DNA from: Pseudomonadota bacterium
GTDB taxonomy: Bacteria; Desulfobacterota; JADFVX01
Assembly (NCBI GenBank): GCA_015222555.1
Contig: JADFVM010000055.1
Span: 1 to 24,854 of the forward strand
Direction of reading: 5' to 3'
Length of the DNA: 24,854 bases
Positions within the stretch are counted from its first letter, which is position 1. Every line of letters starts with the position of its first letter. The notes below the pieces were generated by a model. That model was given only the letters and a program-made list of their open reading frames with translations. It was not told the origin of the DNA and did not search any database. The position numbers and the translations under genes are program-made. This document shows positions 16,584 to 22,471 of the stretch, piece by piece.

Positions 16584-16967
16584 ATGGACGAAAAGAAAAG
16601 GGTTATGGCTCTTGATGACCAGAAATCAATGCAGAATATCCTGACTTTTGCACTTAAAAAAGATTTTGATGTGACGGTAGTGGGTAAAGCACATGACGCC
16701 GTTGAAAAGGCAAGAAACAGTGACTTTGATTTTATCCTTCTCGATATTACCCTGGATAATGACATTTCTGATGGTATCGGTGTTGCGCAGCAGATACAGG
16801 ATGCGGGTATTAATACCCCTGTAGCATTTTTGTCTTCAATGACGCCGGAAACACTTGCGAACGACCAGAAAGAAAGGGTGAAAACACTAAAAAATATCAG
16901 GTTCTATCAGACCAAACCGATAGCACCACTTGATCTGATTAAAAAAATCAAGGATGTGACAGGATAA
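16584..16967 (+). CDS. Single-domain response regulator (CheY-like)
   Basis: A 127-residue lone receiver, probably the phosphate acceptor of the divergent CheA encoded just before it. Acidic pocket D11/D12, phospho-acceptor D54 in ILLDITL, a Ser in AFLSSM at the switch position and K in YQTKPIAPL. The loop after D54 (DNDISDG) is longer than the usual MPGMDG. The frame is open back to 16530, but the ATG at 16584 has a strong AGGGAGG site 7-8 nt upstream and gives a normal receiver N-terminus. The gap of 59 nt after cheA and 5 nt before cheW places it in the operon. No output domain is present, so it acts by binding a partner, such as a motor protein or another enzyme. Confidence 0.86.
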   Translation: MDEKKRVMALDDQKSMQNILTFALKKDFDVTVVGKAHDAVEKARNSDFDFILLDITLDNDISDGIGVAQQIQDAGINTPVAFLSSMTPETLANDQKERVKTLKNIRFYQTKPIAPLDLIKKIKDVTG

Positions 16968-16972
16968 AACCC

Positions 16973-17443
16973 TTGGATTTTGAGTTTCTAAAAATCATCA
17001 CATTTGAGGTGAAAGGCAGGTGTTTTGCCTTGCCTTCAAATAATGTTAAGGAAATTATTGATACTCTGGACAGTGTGAAAGATGTTCGGTATGGAGGTGA
17101 CATCCTTAAGGGGGTGATGAACTTTGACGGGAATCTTATCTCAGTTCTTGACTTGCCGGCTCTATTGGATATGCATGAAGATGAGAGCGTTTCCATGATC
17201 ATTGCCTGCAAAGACAAAGATATGGATGCGTCTGTTGCCATGCTCATTTCCAGTATAAAAGGTATCGAGACGATTGGAATGTCGAGTGTCACACCTTCAC
17301 AGGATGACGATGTTGAATACATACAGGGTTTTTTAAGAGAGGATGAAAATGTTGCTCTTTTGGACCTGAAAAAATTGCTCGACTATGCAGGAACAAGAAT
17401 AGACAGTGTCAACCATATTTTTGATGTGAGTGACTATAATTAA
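16973..17443 (+). CDS. cheW: CheW-like coupling protein
   Basis: CheW bridges chemoreceptors and CheA P5. The 156-residue protein opens with FLKIITFEVKGRCFALPSNNVKEII, the typical first strands, and has GVMNFDGNLISVLDLPALL, matching CheW GVINLRGxVIPVIDL. The Arg of NLRG, which is highly conserved and lies at the CheA/receptor interface in model systems, is Asp here (NFDG). The start is TTG at 16973 with AGGA 8 nt upstream; no ATG is available near the domain start. It lies between the lone receiver (5-nt gap) and the chemoreceptor gene (17-nt gap). The sequence is divergent in the same way as its CheA and receptor neighbours, which suggests they co-evolved as a separate array. Confidence 0.85.
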   Translation: MDFEFLKIITFEVKGRCFALPSNNVKEIIDTLDSVKDVRYGGDILKGVMNFDGNLISVLDLPALLDMHEDESVSMIIACKDKDMDASVAMLISSIKGIETIGMSSVTPSQDDDVEYIQGFLREDENVALLDLKKLLDYAGTRIDSVNHIFDVSDYN

Positions 17444-17460
17444 AATGACAGGAGAATAAA

Positions 17461-19347
17461 ATGAGCAAGGTTAAACCTAAGTTCCGGCTGCACCTCGAAA
17501 TGATGGTTAGGAACTTTTATCTCTTGACCCTTTTTGTCGCCATTATTGGAAGTGTTACTTACTTTTCGGTGAGTCGAATATGGGATACGATGGTCGATGT
17601 GCAGCAAACTCAAATCCCGACCTTGCTCTTTGAACAGGATATGGAACACAGCCTCGATAATATTAAAAGTCATGTTGAAAAACTTGGTGATGCCAACCCG
17701 ATGCAAGCGGCCATGCATTATGCTGCTATTGAAAAAATTGTCATCGTTCTGGATAAAAGTGTGAAAAATGCCATCAATATTTCATCGGAAGGGGAGGTCC
17801 CGCCGATCCTTGTCAAGCTTGAAAGTGATGGCGCTAAATTGATGAGGGCCTTGGCAACAAAAGACTTTGATAGAGAGGATGTTACGAAAATATTAGGGTC
17901 TGTGAGAATTTCCCTGAAGTCGTTGCAGACTTTTGCCCTCAGGCAAATCGACACAGATTTTGGGGCCTCCAGGGCTGCCTCCACCCGCGCAAGGTTGATC
18001 GTCATCGCCCTGTCGCTCTTTGCCATTATCGTAATGATTTTGCTTGGAATTATCCTGTCGAAAACGGTAGGAAAACCGGTCTCCAGTGTGACAGAGAAGC
18101 TGACAGTCAATACAATGGATATCGAAAGTGTTTCTGATGAAATCAATAAAGATACAAAAAAACAGGCCCAGGTTGCTCAGGTTGCAACGAAAGAGCTTGA
18201 GTCAATGATCATAGATACGATTCAGGGGAATATCTCCATGAGCGTGGAAAAGCAGACAGAAATTGCAAGAGGCTTTGCAGAATTCCTCAGAAACTTCGTT
18301 GAGAGAACGTCGACTGAGATAGCCATGGGGATGATGTCCATCTCTCAGGAGTCAGGCGATGCGAGAAACAAAGTGGACGATCTTGTCAAAGAGCTGGCAA
18401 CGGTGGGAAAAAATGTGAAGGGACAGGAAACGGCCATAGGAGAAATGGTTAAGGCCCTGCTTTCCATCGTTGAGGCAAACCGGGAGATAAAGGGAAAGGC
18501 TCAAAGCTCCATGGAGTCAGCTGGCAGAGCAACATCTAAAGCTTACTCGGGGCAGGAGAGTATTGCCTCAATTTTAGAGCGCCTGCTGGAGATTAGAAGT
18601 GGTTCCGAGGGGGTAAAGGAAATCGCGGACTCTCTGGCGAATATTACTGAGATTATTAAAATTCTTGCACTGAATATGTCGCTTAAAGTTGAGGATATTA
18701 AAGATGATACCGGTAAGACCTATGGTTTTGAGGCGATGGCCGGGAAAGTCCAGCAGTTGGCCGAAGAGGTGGAAAGCCTGCTTGGAAAATCGACGGCCAT
18801 GCTGATTCCTACCATTGAAGGGATCGAAAGAGTAACTGACGAGGCAAGTCAGACAAAGGATTTGATTGCAGAAGTGACGATGGCCATCAAAAAGGCGGAT
18901 GATGAAAGTAAGGCGATTGCTGTAAGTATTGAAAAACAGGCCTCTGACATTGACAAGGTTGAGATTGAGGCTGAAAACCTGAGATCCCTGGCGCAAAAAA
19001 CGTCGGAAACGATTGAAGCTCAGGAGGTACTTGCAAAGGATGTTGATGAAATGCTGAGAGAGTCTGAAACGCTTATCGAAGGTGTTAACAGTCAGACAGG
19101 AGCATCGGTTGACGGTGCTCGAAAGGTTTCTGCAATGATGGAACAGTTAAGGCAGACCATGGTGAATATCGAAGATGGAACGGGCCAGCTGACAGAAAAA
19201 AGTGCTGAAATCGCGGGAATGTTTAATTCCATTCTTGAACTGGCCAATAAAAGCAAGGTCGGTGCAGAAAAGCTTAATAACGTCAGTTCGTCTGTTCGGA
19301 CAGTGAGTCGGCAATTAACAGAGGTGGTAAAAGGTTCGGCGGCATAG
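17461..19347 (+). CDS. Membrane chemoreceptor (MCP-like) with atypical hairpin tip
   Basis: A 628-residue transmembrane receptor. TM1 lies at about 18-37 and TM2 at about 180-202. Between them is a helical extracytoplasmic sensor of about 140 residues, of the four-helix-bundle type by appearance. After TM2 comes a very long coiled-coil cytoplasmic part with no clear HAMP motif. The kinase-control tip of ordinary receptors (QTNxLALNAAIEAARAGE..GRGFAVVA) is replaced by ILALNMSLKVED..TYGFEAMAGKVQQLAEE: ILALN, GF and the AGxVxxLAE side are recognisable, but the EAARAGE turn is not, and about 3 residues are inserted. No typical methylation-site motif is obvious, and no C-terminal CheR-docking pentapeptide exists (it ends VVKGSAA). 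AGGAGA precedes the ATG. Last gene of the operon. Confidence 0.86.
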   Translation: MSKVKPKFRLHLEMMVRNFYLLTLFVAIIGSVTYFSVSRIWDTMVDVQQTQIPTLLFEQDMEHSLDNIKSHVEKLGDANPMQAAMHYAAIEKIVIVLDKSVKNAINISSEGEVPPILVKLESDGAKLMRALATKDFDREDVTKILGSVRISLKSLQTFALRQIDTDFGASRAASTRARLIVIALSLFAIIVMILLGIILSKTVGKPVSSVTEKLTVNTMDIESVSDEINKDTKKQAQVAQVATKELESMIIDTIQGNISMSVEKQTEIARGFAEFLRNFVERTSTEIAMGMMSISQESGDARNKVDDLVKELATVGKNVKGQETAIGEMVKALLSIVEANREIKGKAQSSMESAGRATSKAYSGQESIASILERLLEIRSGSEGVKEIADSLANITEIIKILALNMSLKVEDIKDDTGKTYGFEAMAGKVQQLAEEVESLLGKSTAMLIPTIEGIERVTDEASQTKDLIAEVTMAIKKADDESKAIAVSIEKQASDIDKVEIEAENLRSLAQKTSETIEAQEVLAKDVDEMLRESETLIEGVNSQTGASVDGARKVSAMMEQLRQTMVNIEDGTGQLTEKSAEIAGMFNSILELANKSKVGAEKLNNVSSSVRTVSRQLTEVVKGSAA

Positions 19348-19654
19348 GCGTTATTTACTGTTTTGAGTTCCTATTCTAAATAAGTTGGTTATATTAATAT
19401 TATAGTTAGCAATATCTTCTTTAATTATTTTGCCACTAATATATTGTCAAATGTGTGTCTTTTCTGATAGGAGCTTCCGCCGTTTTTTATGTCCTCTATT
19501 TAGGGGCTAATCTTTTATTTCTGAGTTCTTGACCTCTTTTACCTTGCCTTTCCGATTTATCACGCGGTGCGTGACGAATCTCAGCATGCCAATAATTTTT
19601 ACTTCTAATAAACTTCATTTCATAAAAATTTAGAATTCATAAAGAAGATAGGGG

Positions 19655-19827
19655 AAAAGGGACAGAATTATTTACTTACCATGAATGCTTTATTCCTCTC
19701 CGTAATGCTCGAATATTCCCATCCCCAATGTTGTTTAGTGTCGTCCTCAACGCTTACTTCCTCTAATGTTGATTTTTCAGAACCTTTCTTAAATGCAACA
19801 TTTCAATTAGAAAGCAACAGAATTATC
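19655..19827. repeat. Partial direct repeats resembling RAYT/REP-associated ends
   Basis: AAAAGGGACAGAATTATTT (19655-19673) and AAAGCAACAGAATTATC (19811-19827) share ACAGAATTAT and similar flanks. From general knowledge, motifs like GGGGACAGATTTATTT flank REP-associated tyrosine transposase genes in many proteobacteria. No transposase remains here, so this would be a remnant. Confidence 0.3.
19668..19802 (-). pseudogene. Possible short gene remnant
   Basis: A stop-free stretch of 44 codons with protein-like composition (STLEEVSVEDDTKQHWGWEY in its middle), ending in TAA at 19670-19668, directly beside the GGGACAG motif. It has no start codon and is preceded by an in-frame TGA. It may be the 3' end of a lost mobile gene, or chance. 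I do not recognise it. Confidence 0.2.
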
Positions 19828-19848
19828 TCCATGTGAAAAAGAAGAAAC

Positions 19849-19885
19849 TTGACAATCATCAGTATAAACGCTATATTTCGTTTAT
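19849..19885 (+). promoter_or_regulatory. ars promoter with overlapping ArsR operator
   Basis: TTGACA (19849-19854), a 17-bp spacer and TATATT (19872-19877) form a near-ideal promoter. A perfect inverted repeat, ATAAACG (19864-19870) and CGTTTAT (19879-19885), brackets the -10, as expected for an ArsR-family repressor site. Outer arms GACAAT (19851-19856) and ATTGTC (19884-19889) add a second dyad on the same centre. The promoter lies inside the longest arsR reading frame and so decides the arsR start. Confidence 0.7.
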
Positions 19886-19907
19886 TGTCGAAATGAGGAA
19901 GTTTCTT

Positions 19908-20252
19908 ATGAGAAATTTAACCAAAGTATTTAAATCCCTTTCAGATGGAAACCGTATCCGTATTTTAAAAATGCTGGAAATTCGTCCCTTATGTGTTTGC
20001 GAGATAACAGCTGTCCTGGAGTTGGCTACTTCTACCGTCTCGAAACATCTTTCTATATTAAGAGATGCGGGATTTATCATGGATGAAAAAGTAGGCAAAT
20101 GGGTTAATTACCGCTTAAATCAATCAAGAACAGATATATATGCAGGTCAATTAATGCCACTCCTTGCCAAGTGGCTGCCTAACGATGAAACTATCCGGAA
20201 GGATGTCGAAAAAGTAAGCTCAGTCGATCGGGATGCTATTTGCGGGGCCTAA
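19908..20252 (+). CDS. arsR: ArsR-family arsenic-responsive repressor
   Basis: A winged-helix repressor that releases its operator when arsenite binds. In 114 residues: LTKVFKSLSDGNRIRILKML, the metal-site cysteine pair C29 and C31 (LCVCEI, as in CVC-type ArsR proteins), then the recognition helix TSTVSKHLSILRDAGF. The frame is open back to a GTG at 19833, but that would place the promoter and operator inside the gene; the ATG at 19908 has GAGGAAG 6 nt upstream. ATG at 19893 is another option. It is the first gene of arsR-arsC-acr3 and most likely regulates its own operon through the dyad at 19864-19885. The C-terminus has a further cysteine (AICGA). Confidence 0.92.
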   Translation: MRNLTKVFKSLSDGNRIRILKMLEIRPLCVCEITAVLELATSTVSKHLSILRDAGFIMDEKVGKWVNYRLNQSRTDIYAGQLMPLLAKWLPNDETIRKDVEKVSSVDRDAICGA

Positions 20253-20314
20253 ATTTTTTTATCTTTCATGGTTCGTCATTTGCCGAAACATAAAAATATT
20301 ATATGGGAGAGATT

Positions 20315-20734
20315 GTGAAGCGAATTCTTATTTTATGTACTGGTAATTCATGTCGAAGCCAAATGGCAGAAGGATTTCTGAAATCGTTTGATTCAGCCAT
20401 TGAAGTTTATTCAGCAGGAACTGACCCAGCTAAAGCTGTTCATTTGAAAGCGATTCAGGTATTGAAGGAAGTCGGTGTAGACATTAGCCGCAATTACCCA
20501 AAAAACATAGACGAGTTCATGGATAAGGATTTTGATTATGTCATTACTGTCTGTGGAGATGCAATGGAGGCCTGTCCTGCCTTCACGGGGAAGGTAAAGC
20601 ATCGAATACATATCGGTTTTGATGATCCTGCTAAGGCCGATGGTACTGAGGATGAAATACTGGCTGTTTTTAGAAGCATCCGAGATGAGATTAAGGAAAA
20701 GTTTTTTGAATTTTATAACATGACACAACAATAA
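20315..20734 (+). CDS. arsC: Arsenate reductase, thioredoxin-linked low-MW phosphatase type
   Basis: Reduces arsenate to arsenite for export. The fold is that of low-molecular-weight tyrosine phosphatases. The P-loop CTGNSCRS carries nucleophile C8; the relay cysteines are C80 and C87 in VCGDAMEACP, seven apart as in the staphylococcal pI258 enzyme that is recycled by thioredoxin. All three redox cysteines are present, so the enzyme should be active. GTG at 20315 has GGAG at 5-nt spacing and is chosen; ATG at 20303 adds four residues but has no ribosome binding site. It lies 62 nt after arsR and 15 nt before acr3, in one operon. Confidence 0.92.
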   Translation: MKRILILCTGNSCRSQMAEGFLKSFDSAIEVYSAGTDPAKAVHLKAIQVLKEVGVDISRNYPKNIDEFMDKDFDYVITVCGDAMEACPAFTGKVKHRIHIGFDDPAKADGTEDEILAVFRSIRDEIKEKFFEFYNMTQQ

Positions 20735-20749
20735 TTAAAGGGGCACAAC

Positions 20750-21877
20750 ATGTCAGAGAAAAAATTATCCATTTTTGAGCGGTATTTAACTATTTGGGTG
20801 TTACTTTGTATTACAGGCGGAATTATCCTAGGAAAAGCGGCTCCCGATGTCGCCACAACGCTAAATGATTTTTCGATTTACCAGGTATCCATTCCTATTG
20901 CTAGTTGCCTGTTTTTCATGATGTATCCCATCATGGTGAAAATTGATTTTACTCAGGTCATAAAGTCAGCAAAGACACCAAAACCGGTTTTTCTAACGCT
21001 GTTCATAAATTGGGCTATCAAGCCATTTACCATGTTTGCAATTGCTTATTTCTTTTTGGGTTATTTATTTAAAGACTTCTTGCCTGGCACAGAAATTCTT
21101 GCAAATGGTGAAGAAGTAGAGTTATGGCGGAGTTATATCGCTGGCACAATTTTGCTGGGAATTGCACCGTGTACAGCAATGGTCCTGATGTGGGGCTATC
21201 TCTCAAAAGGCAACGACGGCTTAACTTTGGTGATGGTTGCAATCAACTCCTTAATGATGCTTTTTCTCTATGGCCCATTAGGAGGACTATTGCTAAATGT
21301 AAATTTGATGCCCGTACCTTGGGAAACGATGCTGCTTTCCGTCTCAATTTATGTGGCATTACCTTTAATTGCAGGCTATTTGTCGAGGAAATGGATAATC
21401 AAATTCAAAGGGATGGAGTGGTTCAATGAAAAGTTTTTACATTGGCTTACCCCTATCAGCATAGCTGCGCTACTTTTAACATTGATTCTGCTTTTCTCAT
21501 TCAAGGGCGAAGTCATCATCAATAATCCGCTCACTATTTTGTGGATTGCCATTCCACTTTTCATACAAACAGTTTTTATTTTTTCTATTGGTTATTTTGT
21601 ATTCGCAAGGTGGTTAAAACTTTCCTACCATGACGCCGCACCGGCCGCCCTGATTGGAGCCTCTAACCATTTTGAAGTGGCAATAGCAACTGCTGTCATT
21701 CTTTTCGGATTATCCTCTGGTGCGGCATTAGCTACCGTGGTGGGTGTATTAATTGAAGTCCCTTTGATGCTCATGCTTGTGTCAGTATGCAAAAGGACCT
21801 GTCATTTATTCAATGATTGCCATTTGGATTATCCAAGATGTAAGGCGACTATTATGGCAAAAGAAACAATGAGCTAA
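20750..21877 (+). CDS. acr3: Arsenite efflux permease Acr3
   Basis: A ten-helix inner-membrane carrier that expels arsenite using the proton gradient. The 375-residue protein has the family hallmarks: C141 in GIAPCTAMVLMWGYLSKGN, which contacts arsenite, and E336 in VGVLIEVPLML. Hydrophobic helices run throughout. AGGGG stands about 7 nt before the ATG. Usual Acr3 proteins end soon after a VCKRTRHWF-like segment. Here it reads VCKRTCHLF and continues about 20 residues, giving a tail with C347, C351, C357 and C364. That tail could bind metalloid or be a terminal extension of no function. The 3' end overlaps a doubtful minus-strand frame by 4 nt. The base composition of this and the two preceding genes is visibly more A/T-rich than the chromosomal genes on either side. 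Confidence 0.94.
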   Translation: MSEKKLSIFERYLTIWVLLCITGGIILGKAAPDVATTLNDFSIYQVSIPIASCLFFMMYPIMVKIDFTQVIKSAKTPKPVFLTLFINWAIKPFTMFAIAYFFLGYLFKDFLPGTEILANGEEVELWRSYIAGTILLGIAPCTAMVLMWGYLSKGNDGLTLVMVAINSLMMLFLYGPLGGLLLNVNLMPVPWETMLLSVSIYVALPLIAGYLSRKWIIKFKGMEWFNEKFLHWLTPISIAALLLTLILLFSFKGEVIINNPLTILWIAIPLFIQTVFIFSIGYFVFARWLKLSYHDAAPAALIGASNHFEVAIATAVILFGLSSGAALATVVGVLIEVPLMLMLVSVCKRTCHLFNDCHLDYPRCKATIMAKETMS

Positions 21878-22047
21878 ATGAAACTAAAAAAGCCCAACAG
21901 TCGCTGCAATGGACGGGGATTACTCTGGCGCTTCATTCCCGCCAGTGAGCTTGGTCGTTGACTCTGGCCCTCCATTCCGAGCAATTCTTCCCGGGAAGCC
22001 TCTATTTCTTGATTGAAATCATAGGATTGCATCACTTCATTTAACAC
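21874..22047 (-). CDS. Doubtful small open reading frame
   Basis: A 57-codon frame of unknown function. It begins at a GTG, with AAGGAG rather far (about 12 nt) upstream; longer versions would begin inside the terminator hairpin. The C-terminal half encodes a partly repeated 13-residue unit (GMEGQSQ then GMKRQSN) that follows a 39-bp DNA repeat, so the frame may just reflect repeat DNA. No family is recognised. Confidence 0.2.
   Translation of the reverse strand: MLNEVMQSYDFNQEIEASREELLGMEGQSQRPSSLAGMKRQSNPRPLQRLLGFFSFI
21922..21978. repeat. Short 39-bp-period direct repeat with hairpin
   Basis: ACTCTGGCGCTTCATTCC (21922-21939) recurs at 21961-21978 with two mismatches. The first copy also forms a hairpin, CTGGCG (21925-21930) with CGCCAG (21940-21945), whose 9-nt loop CTTCATTCC is the exact inverse complement of the loop of the terminator hairpin at 22097-22105. 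Confidence 0.5.
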
Positions 22048-22075
22048 CTTCTTTGCTATCTCCTTATTTTTTAAT

Positions 22076-22141
22076 AAAAAGACCCCTTTTCCCAAGGGAA
22101 TGAAGCTTGGGAAAAGGGTAATAAAAAGGAGTAACGAATTT
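22076..22141 (-). ncRNA. Candidate Pho-controlled small RNA
   Basis: A minus-strand promoter with a Pho-box-like array (22148-22202) would start RNA near 22141. The strong terminator ends it near 22076, giving about 65 nt without a reading frame. The body would be a short single-stranded 5' part (about 23 nt, pyrimidine-rich) followed by the 13-bp stem. The existence of the transcript is inferred from the signals only. It could instead be a leader or attenuator for a downstream frame. Confidence 0.35.
22084..22118 (-). terminator. Strong intrinsic terminator (minus strand)
   Basis: A perfect 13-bp stem, CCCTTTTCCCAAG (22084-22096) with its complement at 22106-22118, encloses a 9-nt loop. Read on the minus strand, the stem is followed by GTCTTTTTATT (22083-22073), a T-rich tract; on the plus strand no T-tract follows. 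It can end transcripts coming from the psiE operon or from the promoter at 22148-22153. Confidence 0.8.
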
Positions 22142-22147
22142 AGGATC

Positions 22148-22202
22148 AGTATAACAATCCATTCTTACAAAAGTATTACAGGGTCATTAAGGTTTCGTTA
22201 CA
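22148..22202 (-). promoter_or_regulatory. Pho-box-like array plus -10 element (site B)
   Basis: On the minus strand four 11-bp units follow each other without gaps: TGTAACGAAAC, CTTAATGACCC, TGTAATACTTT, TGTAAGAATGG (22202 down to 22159). Ten bases after the last TGTAAG core is TATACT (22153-22148), a good -10. Direct 11-bp repeats replacing the -35 are the known layout of PhoB/PhoP-type activator sites. It lies downstream of the psiE operon and points at the terminator hairpin. Confidence 0.55.
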
Positions 22203-22241
22203 ATTAAGATTCTAACTGTTAGTAAACATTTTTTTGGATAC

Positions 22242-22451
22242 TCAGACACTCCTTTGCTTATTCGTCAGATAACTGCTAGCCTTCCTTCCAGCCGCCAGCA
22301 GTTGCGCCAGCATCATGGGGCACCTGTAATGGTCCTCTGTAGAGCAGTAGTTTTCAAAGGCCAGGTCAGAAGGAACCATTTTATGAGATGATGCTCCGCA
22401 TAGCCTCCGACCCTCTGCGTCCGCCAGGAACGGGCACTCTGTCAAGTCCAT
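22242..22451 (-). CDS. Small four-cysteine protein, probable metal binder
   Basis: A 69-residue soluble protein of unknown function. It has C6, C18, C36 and C44, each in a compact context (TECPFL, RLCGAS, NYCSTEDHYRCPMM), a pattern suggesting a zinc or Fe-S site. Similar small CPFL...YC...CP proteins occur in anaerobes, often beside signalling genes, but I cannot name a function. The ATG at 22451 has AAAGGAG at 7-nt spacing; the longer frame from the TTG at 22475 is rejected because that ribosome binding site would lie within it. It begins 20 nt after the receiver-kinase stop and is the last gene of the psiE operon. The region from its end to 22118 holds Pho-like array B. Confidence 0.75.
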   Translation of the reverse strand: MDLTECPFLADAEGRRLCGASSHKMVPSDLAFENYCSTEDHYRCPMMLAQLLAAGRKASSYLTNKQRSV

Positions 22452-22471
22452 CTTTATACTCCTTTCTAATC

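Larger units (their letters stand above)
19348..19848. other. A/T-rich gene-poor stretch before the ars operon
   Basis: Five hundred bases with no convincing intact gene. It contains a small perfect hairpin (TCACGC/GCGTGA, 19560-19574), a GGGACAGAATTATTT-type motif (19659-19673) with a partial second copy (19811-19827), and a 44-codon open stretch on the minus strand. I found no clear terminator for the chemoreceptor operon. Confidence 0.55.

Noticed and set aside
19560..19574. TCACGC/GCGTGA hairpin as a terminator of the chemoreceptor operon
   Set aside because: It lies over 200 nt from the stop, is short, and is not followed by a T-tract.
19833..19907. Extended arsR N-terminus from the GTG at 19833
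   Set aside because: It would put the ars promoter and operator within the coding sequence, and no ribosome binding site precedes the GTG.
22209..22232. CTAACTGTTAG palindrome followed by a T-run as a plus-strand terminator
   Set aside because: The stem is only 5 bp with a one-base loop, the T-run is separated by six bases, and no plus-strand transcript is expected there.
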